DNA of 64,000 nucleotides from Tepidamorphaceae bacterium (GCA_028289445.1 JANQPO010000004.1:310001-374000); one strand, 5' to 3'; positions 9,332 through 19,804 are shown, counted from the stretch's first letter. The notes: generated by a model not told the origin, from the letters alone. A program made the numbers and translations.

Positions 9332-10492
9332 ATGGATTTTGCCCTTTCCGACGAACAACGCCTGTTGGTCGACACGGTTCGCAGCTTTGTCGAGACGGAG
9401 ATCTATCCCCACGAGGCGGAGATCGATCGCACGGGCAAGGTGCCGCCGGAGCTTGGCGAAGAGATCAAGCAGAAATGCATCGATCTGGGTTTTTATGCCG
9501 CGAACATGCCCGCCGAAGTTGGCGGCGGCGGCCTGGATTTTCTCAATTTCACGCTTCTGGAACGCGAGCTTGGCCGCGGCACGATGGCACTGACCGTGTT
9601 TTTCGGCCGGCCGTCGGCGATCCTGATGGCTTGCGAAGGGGATCAGCGCGACCGTTATCTTAATCCCGCTGTCACCGGCGAGAAGATCGACGCTTTGGCG
9701 ATGACCGAACCGGACGCCGGTTCCGATCTACGCGGCATGAAGTGCATGGCCAAGAAAGATGGTTTGGACTGGATCATATCGGGTACGAAACATTTTATCT
9801 CGCATGCCGATATTGCCGATTTCGTCATCCTGTTCGCTGCGACGGGCGAAGACGACACGCCGCGCGGCAAGAAGAAGCGGATCACCTGCTTTCTGGTCGA
9901 TCGCGGCACGCCCGGCTTCGAGATCCGACCGGGCTATAACTCCGTCAGCCATCGCGGCTATCACAACACGATCCTGTCCTTTGATGAATGCCGTATCCCC
10001 CAGGATCAGGTTCTGGGCGCCGTGGACGGCGGTTTCGAGTTGGCCAATGAATGGCTTTTCGCAACGCGACTGACCGTTGCCGCCATGGCGGTTGGGCGCG
10101 CCCGACGTGCCTTCGAGCTGGCTCTGCCCCAGGCGGCGGAGCGGCGGCAATTCGGTCAGCCGATCGGTCGGTTTCAGGGCGTGGCCTTCAAGCTTGCCGA
10201 CATGATCACCGAGATCGATGCGGCCGATTGGCTGACCCTTGCCGCGGCCTGGCGCCTCGATCAGGGCCTGCCCGCCGAGCGTGAGATCGCCTCGGCAAAG
10301 CTCTACGCGACGGAGATGCTGGCGCGGGTAACCGACGAGGCGATCCAGGTCTTCGGCGGCATGGGCCTGATGGACGATCTGCCGCTGGCTCGCTTTTGGC
10401 GCGACGCGCGTGTCGAGCGCATCTGGGACGGGACGTCGGAGATCCAGCGTCACATCATCGGTCGCGAACTGTTGCGGCCGCTTGGCGCCTGA
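9332..10492 (+). CDS. acyl-CoA dehydrogenase (CaiA-like / gamma-butyrobetainyl-CoA dehydrogenase candidate)
   Basis: MTEPDAGSDLRGM and QVFGGMGLMDDLPLARFWRDARVERIWDGTSEIQRHIIGREL motifs. Confidence 0.88.
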   Translation: MDFALSDEQRLLVDTVRSFVETEIYPHEAEIDRTGKVPPELGEEIKQKCIDLGFYAANMPAEVGGGGLDFLNFTLLERELGRGTMALTVFFGRPSAILMACEGDQRDRYLNPAVTGEKIDALAMTEPDAGSDLRGMKCMAKKDGLDWIISGTKHFISHADIADFVILFAATGEDDTPRGKKKRITCFLVDRGTPGFEIRPGYNSVSHRGYHNTILSFDECRIPQDQVLGAVDGGFELANEWLFATRLTVAAMAVGRARRAFELALPQAAERRQFGQPIGRFQGVAFKLADMITEIDAADWLTLAAAWRLDQGLPAEREIASAKLYATEMLARVTDEAIQVFGGMGLMDDLPLARFWRDARVERIWDGTSEIQRHIIGRELLRPLGA

Positions 10493-10495
10493 GCG

Positions 10496-12550
10496 ATGAC
10501 CGGTCATCGCCTCGACCGCCTGCTGCGTCCGAAGTCAATCGCCGTCTTCGGCGGCGCGTGGGCGGAAAACGTCGTCGTTGAGTGCCGAAAGTTAGGGTTC
10601 TCCGGCGACATTTGGCCGGTTCATCCGTCTCGCGAAAGCATCGGAGGATGCCCCGCCTTTCGCGATCTTTCGGCGCTGCCTGGCAGCGTCGACGCGGCAT
10701 TTATCGGCGTCAATCGCGACCGGACCATCAAGATCGTCGCGGGCCTCGCGGAGGCTGGCGCTGGCGGTGCCGTTTGCTTTGCGTCCGGCTTCAGCGAAAC
10801 CGGGGCCCATGGCGCGGCACGTCAGGCGGCGCTGCTCGCGGCCGCAGGCGCCATGCCGGTGCTGGGGCCGAATTGCTACGGTTTCCTCAATTGTCTCGAC
10901 CGCGTGTCGCTCTGGCCGGACCAGCACGGTTGCGAGCCGGTGGACAAGGGCGTCGCACTGGTCATGCAATCATCGAATATCGCGATCAATGCCACCATGC
11001 AGCGGCGAGGTCTGCCGGTGGCTTACGTCGCAACGGTGGGCAATCAGGCGCAGATCGGCCTCGCCGCACTCGCCGACGCCATCTCGGCCGATCCGCGCGT
11101 GACGGCGATCGGGTTTCTCATTGAGGGGATCGGCGATCTGGCCGCGTTCGAGGCCTTCGCGATAGCGGCGCGGCGCGCCCGCAAACCTGTCGTCGCCGTC
11201 AAAATCGGACGAAGCGAGGCGGGTCGTGCGTCGACCGTCAGCCACACGGCGGCGCTTGTCGGCGAGGATGCCGGCGCTGAGGCGTTGTTCGAACGGCTCG
11301 GCATCGCCCGCGTCGCCACGATACCGACCCTTTTGGAGACATTGAAGCTTCTCCATGTCCACGGTCCACTTAGCGGTAATCGGTTGATATCGTTGAGTTG
11401 TTCCGGTGGCGAAGCGGGCATGATCGCCGATCTGGCGGACCCGGCTGGGTTGTCTTTTCCGGAATTCGAAGAGCCGATTCGAGAAAAGCTCGCCGAAATC
11501 CTCGGTCCCAAGGTCGCCATCGCCAATCCGCTCGACTATCACACCTATATCTGGAACGACGTGCCGAAACTGACCCGGCTCTTTGCCCGAGCGTTCCAGA
11601 CATCCGCCGAGTTCGGTCTTCTCGTCATGGACCTGCCGCGCGCCGACCGATGCAATCCGGCGTCGTGGATGACAACGGTGTCGGCATTCGAAACGGCTGC
11701 GGAACAAGCCGCTATTCCACTTGCTCTTGTGTCGGTCGTTCCCGAGAATCTGCCGGAAGACCTTTGCCGCAAACTAACCGCGCGCGGTATTGCGCCGCTG
11801 AACGGTCTCGATACAGCGGCCCAGGCCGTCGCCGCGGCCGCCATGATCGGTGCCGCATGGCAGCAGTCTGAACCGGTGCCGGTCATCGTTCCACCCCCCG
11901 AATCACCGCCGTCGAGCCGGACACTCACGGAGGCCGAGGCGAAGATGGCGCTCGTTTCCCATGGTGTGGACTGTCCACGTGGACAGGTCGCACCGTCCAC
12001 GGACTGTCTCACGACGACCGCCGCTGCCATCGGCTATCCGGTTGTCCTGAAGGGAGAGGGCGCCGCGCACAAGTCCGAGGCCGGTCTGGTCGCGCTCAAC
12101 ATCGACAACGAAGCCGCTCTTCTCGCGGCGGCGCAAAAGATGGCCGGCACGACGGGCGGCTTCCTTATCGAGGAAATGGTGACAGGCGCGATTGCCGAAC
12201 TGCTCGTCGGCGTGATCCGCGATCCGGCCCATGGCTTCGTGCTGACGATCGGTGCTGGGGGGATCTATACCGAAGTCCTGGACGATAGCGCTGTTCGCCT
12301 GCTGCCGGTCCGGTGCGACGATATTCGCGCGGCGATCGCGTCGCTGCGGATCGCGCCAATCCTGAACGGCGCGCGGGGGCGCCCCGCCGCGAACATCGAC
12401 GCCGTCGTTGATGCTATTCTAGCCGTCGCGCGCTATGCCGGCGATCATGCCGACCGTCTCGAAGAACTCGAAATCAACCCGCTCATCGTCACCGAGGACC
12501 GCGCGATCATTGCCGACGCCTTGATCCGCCTGAGGGAGGACCGCTCATGA
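10496..12550 (+). CDS. acetate--CoA ligase (ADP-forming) family protein, fused alpha-beta domains
   Basis: CoA-binding N-terminus (LLRPKSIAVFGGAW), succinyl-CoA-synthetase-like middle, ATP-grasp C-terminus (GYPVVLKGEGAAHKSEAGLVALNI). Confidence 0.85.
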   Translation: MTGHRLDRLLRPKSIAVFGGAWAENVVVECRKLGFSGDIWPVHPSRESIGGCPAFRDLSALPGSVDAAFIGVNRDRTIKIVAGLAEAGAGGAVCFASGFSETGAHGAARQAALLAAAGAMPVLGPNCYGFLNCLDRVSLWPDQHGCEPVDKGVALVMQSSNIAINATMQRRGLPVAYVATVGNQAQIGLAALADAISADPRVTAIGFLIEGIGDLAAFEAFAIAARRARKPVVAVKIGRSEAGRASTVSHTAALVGEDAGAEALFERLGIARVATIPTLLETLKLLHVHGPLSGNRLISLSCSGGEAGMIADLADPAGLSFPEFEEPIREKLAEILGPKVAIANPLDYHTYIWNDVPKLTRLFARAFQTSAEFGLLVMDLPRADRCNPASWMTTVSAFETAAEQAAIPLALVSVVPENLPEDLCRKLTARGIAPLNGLDTAAQAVAAAAMIGAAWQQSEPVPVIVPPPESPPSSRTLTEAEAKMALVSHGVDCPRGQVAPSTDCLTTTAAAIGYPVVLKGEGAAHKSEAGLVALNIDNEAALLAAAQKMAGTTGGFLIEEMVTGAIAELLVGVIRDPAHGFVLTIGAGGIYTEVLDDSAVRLLPVRCDDIRAAIASLRIAPILNGARGRPAANIDAVVDAILAVARYAGDHADRLEELEINPLIVTEDRAIIADALIRLREDRS

Positions 12551-13332
12551 CCGCACATCCCATCAAGACCCGGCGCGATGGCGCCGTCCTTGAAGTGACC
12601 ATCGACCGACCCAAGGCGAACGCCATCGATCTCGCCACCAGCCGGATCATGGGCGATATCTTCGCCGACTTCCGCGACGACACGGACCTGCGCGTCGCAA
12701 TCGTCACCGGTGCCGGTGAAAAGTTCTTCTGCCCCGGCTGGGACCTAAAGGCTGCGGCGGACGGCGACGAAGTCGACGGCGACTACGGTCAGGGCGGGTT
12801 CGGTGGGCTTCAGGAACTCCCCAACATGAACAAACCGGTGATCGCGGCCGTCAACGGCATCTGCTGCGGCGGCGGACTGGAGATCGCTCTTTCGACCGAC
12901 ATCATTCTGGCGGCCGATCACGCCACCTTCGCCCTGCCGGAGATCCGTTCCGGCACGATTGCCGATGCGGCATCGATCAGGCTGCCGAAGCGCATCCCGT
13001 ATCACATCGCCATGGAGATGCTGATGACGGGCCGCTGGCTCGACGCCGAGGAAGCGCACCGCTGGGGCTTGGTCAATCGCGTAGCGGCCGCCGATGCGCT
13101 GATGGATGAGGCACGCCAAATGGCGGCCATGATCGCCGCAGGACCGCCATTGGTCATGGCCGCGATCAAGGAAGTCGTCCGCGAAGCTGAGGCGATGCGT
13201 TTCAACGATGCGCTCAATCGGGTGACCAAACGGCAGTTTCAAACCGTCGACAGGCTTTATGGCAGCGAGGACCTTCATGAGGGCTTTAGGGCCTTTGCCG
13301 AAAAGCGCGACCCGGTCTGGCGCGGCCGATGA
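12547..13332 (+). CDS. enoyl-CoA hydratase/isomerase (CaiD-like crotonobetainyl-CoA hydratase candidate)
   Basis: VTIDRPKANAIDLATS; EKFFCPGWDLKAA; GICCGGGLEIALSTDIILAADHATFALPE. Confidence 0.85.
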   Translation: MTAHPIKTRRDGAVLEVTIDRPKANAIDLATSRIMGDIFADFRDDTDLRVAIVTGAGEKFFCPGWDLKAAADGDEVDGDYGQGGFGGLQELPNMNKPVIAAVNGICCGGGLEIALSTDIILAADHATFALPEIRSGTIADAASIRLPKRIPYHIAMEMLMTGRWLDAEEAHRWGLVNRVAAADALMDEARQMAAMIAAGPPLVMAAIKEVVREAEAMRFNDALNRVTKRQFQTVDRLYGSEDLHEGFRAFAEKRDPVWRGR

Positions 13333-13415
13333 CGATGCGACGACACCGCATGACCTTGAATTGAAAGCCAAAATCCCGCAACTATGTGCGCCGCACCATA
13401 AACTCGGTTCGGCGC

Positions 13416-14201
13416 ATGCTGAAAGCCCGCATCATTCCCTGCCTCGACGTCAAGGACGGTCGTGTCGTAAAGGGTGTCAACTTCGTCGATCTGCGCGACG
13501 CCGGCGATCCGGTCGAGGCGGCCATCGCCTATGACGCGGCCGGTGCCGACGAACTGTGCTTTCTCGACATAACCGCCAGTCACGAAGACCGGGCCATCTT
13601 GCTCGATGTCGTGAAAGCCACCGCGGAACATTGTTTCATGCCCGTAACGGTTGGCGGCGGCGTTCGGACTTTGGACGATATCCGCGCGCTGCTTCTAGCC
13701 GGTGCCGACAAGGTTTCGATCAACACGGCGGCGGTCAAGGACCCGGACTTCGTGCGCCGGGCGGCGGAGAAATTCGGCGATCAGTGCATTGTCGTGGCCA
13801 TCGACGCCAAGCGTGTGTCTGCCAACGACGAAACGCCGCGCTGGGAGATCTTCACCCATGGCGGACGCACGCCGACGGGGATCGACGCGATCGAATTCGC
13901 GCGAAAGGTGGCAATGCTCGGCGCCGGGGAAATCCTACTGACCTCCATGGATCGCGACGGCACGCGCATTGGATATGACGTGGCCTTGACCCGTGCCGTT
14001 GCCGACGCCGTGCCGATTCCGGTTATTGCGTCGGGCGGTGTCGGCACGCTCGATCACTTGGTCGAAGGCATCCGCGACGGCGGTGCGACGGCGGTGCTCG
14101 CCGCCTCGATCTTTCATTTCGGCGATCACACGATCGCCGAGGCCAAGGCGCACATGGCCACCGCCGGGCTAGCCATGCGCATGGATGCCGGTGCGGCATG
14201 A
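13416..14201 (+). CDS. hisF: imidazole glycerol phosphate synthase subunit HisF
   Basis: [36 protein letters not shown]. Confidence 0.97.
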   Translation: MLKARIIPCLDVKDGRVVKGVNFVDLRDAGDPVEAAIAYDAAGADELCFLDITASHEDRAILLDVVKATAEHCFMPVTVGGGVRTLDDIRALLLAGADKVSINTAAVKDPDFVRRAAEKFGDQCIVVAIDAKRVSANDETPRWEIFTHGGRTPTGIDAIEFARKVAMLGAGEILLTSMDRDGTRIGYDVALTRAVADAVPIPVIASGGVGTLDHLVEGIRDGGATAVLAASIFHFGDHTIAEAKAHMATAGLAMRMDAGAA

Positions 14202-14527
14202 GCGATGACACTCTCAGTTTGCTTGTCGCGACGATCCGCCAGCGGTGGACCGCCGACGCGGATGCGTCCTACACCAAAACCCTTTTGGACGCTGGCACTG
14301 CCATGTGCGCGCAAAAGTTCGGCGAGGAAGCGGTTGAGACTGTCATTGCCGCAATGTCTGAGGACTCTGGCGCACTAAAGGCCGAAGCCGCCGACGCCAT
14401 CTACCATCTCCTGGTTCTTCTGGAATCCGCCGGCGTCGATTTTAACGACGTTCTGGCGGAACTGGAGGGCCGGACCGGTCAATCCGGACATGCGGAAAAA
14501 GCCGCCCGAGGCGGCAAGGCGGGATAG
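14198..14527 (+). CDS. hisE: phosphoribosyl-ATP pyrophosphatase
   Basis: [44 protein letters not shown]. Confidence 0.95.
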   Translation: MSDDTLSLLVATIRQRWTADADASYTKTLLDAGTAMCAQKFGEEAVETVIAAMSEDSGALKAEAADAIYHLLVLLESAGVDFNDVLAELEGRTGQSGHAEKAARGGKAG

Positions 14528-14535
14528 CAAACGCC

Positions 14536-15513
14536 ATGCCGCAACGGGGACAACGCTTCAAGGACGACATCACCCGCAACGGCTTATCGCCTTATCGCGT
14601 GTTCAGGCGCCTGGAATGGGCGGGTCTGCGCGCCGACACGCCAATGACACTGACCGCAGAGCAGCTCGACGCCCTGCGCGGCCTGAACGAGCCGATCTCG
14701 CTCGAAGAGGTCGAAGAGATCTATCTCGCCGTCGCCCGATTGCTGCGCCTCTACATCACGGCGACCGCAGGATTGTTCGATGTCACCGGGCGGTTCCTGG
14801 GCGGCGATGGCGCCAAGACCCCATACATCATCGGCATGGCCGGCAGCGTCGCCGTCGGCAAGTCGACGGCCGCCCGCGTCCTGCGCGCCCTCCTTGCCCG
14901 CCTGCCCAACGCGCCGAAAGTCGACCTCATCACGACCGACGGCTTTCTGCATCCCAACGCCGTTCTTGAAGCCGAAGGACTGATGAACCGGAAGGGGTTT
15001 CCCGAGAGCTACGATGTCGGCACGCTCCTGCGGTTCCTGACCGACATCAAGGCGGGCGTTCGCAATGTCGAGGCGCCGAAATACTCACACCTGGTTTATG
15101 ACGTGTTGGCCGATGAGAAGACTGTCGTCGATCAGCCGGATGTGCTGATCGTCGAGGGCTTGAACGTGCTTCAGCCCGCCCGACTGCCCCGCGACGGCAA
15201 GGCCATCCCATTCGTCTCCGATTTCTTCGATTTTTCGATCTATATCGACGCCGATGCGAGCCACGCGGCGGAGTGGTATGTGTCGCGCTTTATGCGGCTA
15301 CGCGAGACGGCGTTCTCCGATCCGCGCTCCTTCTTTCACCGCTACGCCAGCCTCACCGACGAGGAAGCGCGGGAAACGAGCTTGAAGATCTGGAACACGA
15401 TCAATCTGCCCAATTTGCGGGAAAACATCCTGCCGACGCGTCAGCGCGCCGATCTCATTCTGCACAAGGGGCCGGATCACAGCGTCGAAGCGGTGGCCCT
15501 TCGGCGGCTGTAG
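14536..15513 (+). CDS. coaA: type I pantothenate kinase
   Basis: [59 protein letters not shown]. Confidence 0.96.
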   Translation: MPQRGQRFKDDITRNGLSPYRVFRRLEWAGLRADTPMTLTAEQLDALRGLNEPISLEEVEEIYLAVARLLRLYITATAGLFDVTGRFLGGDGAKTPYIIGMAGSVAVGKSTAARVLRALLARLPNAPKVDLITTDGFLHPNAVLEAEGLMNRKGFPESYDVGTLLRFLTDIKAGVRNVEAPKYSHLVYDVLADEKTVVDQPDVLIVEGLNVLQPARLPRDGKAIPFVSDFFDFSIYIDADASHAAEWYVSRFMRLRETAFSDPRSFFHRYASLTDEEARETSLKIWNTINLPNLRENILPTRQRADLILHKGPDHSVEAVALRRL

Positions 15514-15568
15514 GGCCGGTTGCGCAACTAGAATGGGATAAAGTTCGGCCTGTTTACTTCGCGCGTCT

Positions 15569-15613
15569 TCCCGGATGCGCTGCGGCATGAAATGCTGCGC
15601 CGATCCGGGATCG
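15569..15613. repeat. REP-like palindromic repeat (same family as 19891-19940)
   Basis: TTCCCGGATGCGCTGCGGCATGAAATGCTGCGCCGATCCGGGATCG; reverse complement closely matches 19891-19940. Confidence 0.65.
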
Positions 15614-15679
15614 TTCGACGTCAGACACCTGCGTCCATGATGACGATGGAGGGGATACTCCATTTGGACGCATTCCGCT

Positions 15680-16678
15680 TTAGATCGCGATGCCGGCCTG
15701 GCGCGCATCGTCCGCAAGATTGACCTGCGGACGCGGTCCAATCTGCTCGATCGACCGCGCGGCGGCCAGCGCGCCCAGGTCCTGCGATACGGCATGCGGC
15801 AAATCATGGGTCAAACCATAGAGAAATCCGGCCGCGAACAGATCGCCGGCGCCGGTCAAGTCGGCGATCTGCTCCACCGGGCGCGCGCCGACGGTTGACG
15901 TCGTCTCGCCTTCCACGACCATGGAGCCGTGCTCGCTCATCGTGACGATCCCAAGCGCCGCATCGGCGCGCAAGGCCGTGATCGCCGTATCGAAATCGGC
16001 CGTTTGATAGAGCGCGCGCACCTCGTGCTCGTTGGCAAAGACGATATCGACGGTTCCTGACCGAATGAGGTCGAGGAATTCCGACCGCCAGCGGTCCACA
16101 CAGAAGGAGTCGGACAGCGTGATCGCCATTCGGCGACCGTTGGCATGGGCGATGTCCGCCGCCTTGCGCAGCGCGTTTTTGGCGCGCGGCGGGTCCCACA
16201 GATAGCCTTCGAAATAGATAACGGCGCTGGAGGCGGCCACGTCGTCATCGATATCCTCCGGGCCGAGTTCGACGCAGGCACCGAGATACGTGTTCATCGT
16301 GCGCTCACCGTCGGGGGTGATGAGAATCATCGAACGCGCCGTCGGCGCGCCATCAAGCAGCGGCGCGGTTCGGAAGTGCACGCCCTGCGCGGTCATGTCG
16401 TGGCGATAGACGGTGCCAAGGGCGTCGTCGGCGATTTTGCCGGCATAGGCCGAGCGACCGCCCAGGCTCGCGATCCCGGCGGCGGTGTTGCCGGCCGAGC
16501 CGCCTGACGCCTCGATCGCCGGCCCCATGGCGGAGTAGAGCGTTTCGGCCCGTTCCGCATCGATGAGATTCATCGATCCTTTGGCGAGGCCTTCCTGGAC
16601 GAGGAAATCGTCATCGGACCGGGCGAGAATATCGACAATGGCATTGCCGATGGACAGCACATCGAACTGGCTGGTCAT
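15680..16678 (-). CDS. adenosine kinase / PfkB-family sugar kinase
   Basis: DVLSIGNAIVDILARSDDDFL; DLTGAGDLFAAGFLYG. Confidence 0.9.
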   Translation of the reverse strand: MTSQFDVLSIGNAIVDILARSDDDFLVQEGLAKGSMNLIDAERAETLYSAMGPAIEASGGSAGNTAAGIASLGGRSAYAGKIADDALGTVYRHDMTAQGVHFRTAPLLDGAPTARSMILITPDGERTMNTYLGACVELGPEDIDDDVAASSAVIYFEGYLWDPPRAKNALRKAADIAHANGRRMAITLSDSFCVDRWRSEFLDLIRSGTVDIVFANEHEVRALYQTADFDTAITALRADAALGIVTMSEHGSMVVEGETTSTVGARPVEQIADLTGAGDLFAAGFLYGLTHDLPHAVSQDLGALAAARSIEQIGPRPQVNLADDARQAGIAI

Positions 16679-16840
16679 GAGAACTCCGCGAACGCGTCAA
16701 CACCGCGCCACCGGCTAGACGATAGCGGGAGCAGTTGCAAGGCCGCCTTTCTGTCAGTCGGCGATGCGGGCGACGCGACAGTGCTTGTATCGTGCGCGGC
16801 TTGCGCCTATCTCGACCCTGAACCTTTCTCGGACCGCTGC

Positions 16841-17506
16841 ATGATCCGCGCCGCGCGCACTGCCTTCAACGACATTTGGTCACCGCCGTTTCGCTCCGTC
16901 TTTTGGAAGGCGCTGGGGCTGACGGTTCTGTTGCTGGTGGTGGCCTGGATCGGGTTGAATGGGCTTTTGAGCGTCGTCCTGGTCGTTCCCTATCCCTGGC
17001 TGGAAACGCTGATCGCTTTCGTCGCCGGCTTCGGTTCGATCATCATGCTGGCATTCTTGATCGCGCCGATCACTGCACTGATCGCCAGCCTGTTTCTCGA
17101 CGACGTCGCCGATGTCGTGGAAGACACCCACTATCCGCTCGATCCCGCTGGGCATCCGTTGCCGATGGGCGCGGCGATGGTTCAGGCCGCCAAGTTCGCG
17201 CTGGTCGTCGTCGGGGTGAACATCGGCGTGCTCTTGCTGGCGCTCTTGCCGGGCATCAACTTCATCGCCTTCTTCGTTGCGAATGGCTATCTGCTCGGCC
17301 GGGAGTATTTCGAGCTGGCCGCGCTTCGGCACATGACGGTCGAGGATGTCGCCGAATTGAGGCGCGCCAAGGGTGCTCAGGTTTTCCTGGGCGGCCTCAT
17401 CATTGCGGGCTTTCTGGCCGTGCCGCTTTTGAACCTTTTGACGCCGCTCTTCGCCACGGCCTTCATGGTCCATCTTGTCAAGGCCATCCGGGCGGGACGG
17501 GTCTGA
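16841..17506 (+). CDS. EI24-domain / CysZ-like membrane protein
   Basis: Multiple TM helices; GREYFELAALRHM; start at MIRAARTAFNDIWSPPFRSVFWKALG. Confidence 0.8.
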   Translation: MIRAARTAFNDIWSPPFRSVFWKALGLTVLLLVVAWIGLNGLLSVVLVVPYPWLETLIAFVAGFGSIIMLAFLIAPITALIASLFLDDVADVVEDTHYPLDPAGHPLPMGAAMVQAAKFALVVVGVNIGVLLLALLPGINFIAFFVANGYLLGREYFELAALRHMTVEDVAELRRAKGAQVFLGGLIIAGFLAVPLLNLLTPLFATAFMVHLVKAIRAGRV

Positions 17507-17513
17507 AGCCAAA

Positions 17514-17540
17514 TCCGAAAAGTGGGAACCGGTTTTCGGA
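17514..17540. repeat. RIME-like palindrome
   Basis: TCCGAAAAgtgggaaccggTTTTCGGA, 8-bp perfect arms; related core recurs at 19949-19995. Confidence 0.6.
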
Positions 17541-17564
17541 CCAATCAAGCGACAATTGAGGACT

Positions 17565-18278
17565 CTAACCCGGCGCCGGTGTCTTTTCCTTGTGTTGGCA
17601 CAAATCCTCGACCGGACAACGCCAGCATTCGGGCTTGCGCGCCTTGCACAAATAGCGCCCGTGCAGGATCAACCAGTGATGCGCGTGTAGCCGGTAGGCA
17701 TCGGGAACCACTTTTTCCAGCGTCAACTCCACGTCAAGCGGCGTCTTGCCGGGTGCCAGTCCCGTCCGGTTCCCGACCCGAAAGAGATGGGTGTCGACGG
17801 CGATCGTCGGTTGGCCGAAGGCGATGTTGAGGACGACGTTGGCCGTCTTGCGGCCGACGCCGGGCAGGGCCTCCAGCGCCTCACGCGTGTCCGGCACCGT
17901 TCCGCCGTGCTCGTCGATCAAGGTGCGGCACAGCGCCATCACGTTCTTCGCCTTGTTGCGATAAAGGCCGATGGTTTTGATGTATTCGCGCAGCCGCTCC
18001 TCGCCGAGCGCTAGGATTTTTTCCGGCGTGTCGGCGACGGCGAAAAGCGGACCCGTTGCTTTGTTGACGCCCACATCGGTTGCCTGGGCCGAGAGGACCA
18101 CAGCAACCAGCAATGTGAACGGATTGACATAGTTCAGTTCGCCCTTGGGCTCCGGATCGATCGCCTTTAGGCGAAAGAAGAACGCCTCGATCTCCTCCGG
18201 CTTCAATCGGGATCGCCTTGAAGGCTTTCGCCGCCTGGCTTTGGTGAGTTTCGCGGCGGAAGGCTGGTCTTGCGGCAT
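17565..18278 (-). CDS. nth: endonuclease III
   Basis: LEALPGVGRKTANVVLNIAFGQPTIAVDTHLFRVGNR; C-terminal 4Fe-4S cysteines CKARKPECWRCPVEDLC. Confidence 0.95.
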   Translation of the reverse strand: MPQDQPSAAKLTKARRRKPSRRSRLKPEEIEAFFFRLKAIDPEPKGELNYVNPFTLLVAVVLSAQATDVGVNKATGPLFAVADTPEKILALGEERLREYIKTIGLYRNKAKNVMALCRTLIDEHGGTVPDTREALEALPGVGRKTANVVLNIAFGQPTIAVDTHLFRVGNRTGLAPGKTPLDVELTLEKVVPDAYRLHAHHWLILHGRYLCKARKPECWRCPVEDLCQHKEKTPAPG

Positions 18279-18300
18279 CGGGTCTCTATACTCCAGGGCG

Positions 18301-18798
18301 ATGACGAATGCAGCCGCTTATCCACGACAGACCACGCCGCTTTTCGCCGCGACGCTGACCCCGCACCGCTCGATGGCGCACAACCAACTGCTTTTGGCGG
18401 TCGCTGTCTTTGCCGGTGTGTGTTCGATACCGGCCGCGGTCTTTCTGGCCATGGGCGCATGGCCGATCGTCGGATTTCTGGGTCTCGATGTCTTGATCAT
18501 TTTCCTGGCGTTTAGGGCCAACCGAAATGCCGCGCGCGCCTATGAGACCGTGGTCCTGACGCCGGAAAGCCTGACCATCCGCCATGTGACGGCGGCGGGC
18601 AAGGCGCGCCAGTTCGTGCTTGACCCAAACTGGGCGCGGCTTGCGGTCGAGCGCACCGAGGACGGCGTACAGGACATCGTCGTTTCAGTGCGCGATAAGG
18701 CGGTGGCGATCGGGCGTTTCCTGCCGCCGGGTGAGAAGGAAACGTTCGCTGAAGCCTTCGCGCCGGCGCTTCGAAAGGTCTCGCTGTTTAGTCGTTAG
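18301..18798 (+). CDS. DUF2244 domain-containing membrane protein
   Basis: LFAATLTPHRSMAHNQLLLAVAVFAGVCSIPAAVFLAMGAWPIVGFLGLDVLIIFLAFRANRNAARAYETVVLTPESL. Confidence 0.8.
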   Translation: MTNAAAYPRQTTPLFAATLTPHRSMAHNQLLLAVAVFAGVCSIPAAVFLAMGAWPIVGFLGLDVLIIFLAFRANRNAARAYETVVLTPESLTIRHVTAAGKARQFVLDPNWARLAVERTEDGVQDIVVSVRDKAVAIGRFLPPGEKETFAEAFAPALRKVSLFSR

Positions 18799-18871
18799 TC
18801 GGCGCACAAGAAACGGGTGGTTCCGGCCTGTCGGCGGTCATAACTTGCCGCTAGGATTAAGGATCATCACC

Positions 18872-19768
18872 ATGCGCGACACACACGACATGACCATGCC
18901 CGACACGACGTCAATCTCCGCCAGCGACACCATGGCGGATTACCGGATCGTTTCACAGGCGATCGAGTATCTTTCCGAGACCTGGCGCGACCAGCCTGGC
19001 CTCGATGCGCTGGCTCGCGAGATCGGTCACAGCCCCTCGCACATCCAGCGCGTGTTCACGCGTTTCGCCGGCCTGTCGCCGAAAGCGTTCGTCCAGGCGA
19101 TCACCATCGACAGCGCTCGCAAGCTCTTGCGCGAGTCCGCCAGCGTGCTGGACACGGCCTATGAGGTTGGCCTCTCCGGTCCCGGCCGTCTGCACGACCT
19201 TTTCGTCACCTACGACGCCATGTCGCCGGGCGAATACAAGGCGCGGGGTGCCGGACTCGAAATCGTCTACGGCTTCCACGCCTCGCCCTTTGGCCGCGCG
19301 CTGATCATGGCAACCAATCGTGGCCTGGCCGGCCTGGCATTCGCCGAAGAGGGCGGTGAAGAGGCAACCTTCGAAGATATGGCCAGCCGCTGGCCGGCGG
19401 CGCAGTTCAAGCGCGACGACGCGGCGACCGCATCGTATGTAACCCGTATCTTCGATCCGGACGCCTGGCAGCCGGACCAACCCTTGCGTCTGGTTTTCAT
19501 CGGTTCCGATTTCGAAGTGAAAGTCTGGGAAACGCTTTTGCGCATTCCCATGGGCCGGGCGACGAGCTATTCCGATATCGCCAGCCACCTCGGCAAGCCG
19601 AACGCGGCGCGCGCCGTCGGTTCGGCGGTCGGCCGCAACCCGCTCTCCTTCATCGTCCCGTGCCATCGCGTGCTCGGCAAGTCCGGCGGGCTGTGCGGTT
19701 ATCACTGGGGCGTAACGCGTAAGAAGGCGATTCTGGGCTGGGAAGCCGGGCTGGCGAACGCGGCTTAG
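18872..19768 (+). CDS. AraC-HTH / methylated-DNA--[protein]-cysteine S-methyltransferase (Ada-like)
   Basis: AraC HTH N-terminus followed by the PCHRVLGKSGGLCGYHWGVTRKKAIL active-site region. Confidence 0.92.
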   Translation: MRDTHDMTMPDTTSISASDTMADYRIVSQAIEYLSETWRDQPGLDALAREIGHSPSHIQRVFTRFAGLSPKAFVQAITIDSARKLLRESASVLDTAYEVGLSGPGRLHDLFVTYDAMSPGEYKARGAGLEIVYGFHASPFGRALIMATNRGLAGLAFAEEGGEEATFEDMASRWPAAQFKRDDAATASYVTRIFDPDAWQPDQPLRLVFIGSDFEVKVWETLLRIPMGRATSYSDIASHLGKPNAARAVGSAVGRNPLSFIVPCHRVLGKSGGLCGYHWGVTRKKAILGWEAGLANAA

Positions 19769-19804
19769 GGGGAAGCGGGTCAAGTAGAAGCATTCCCCTT
19801 CTTG

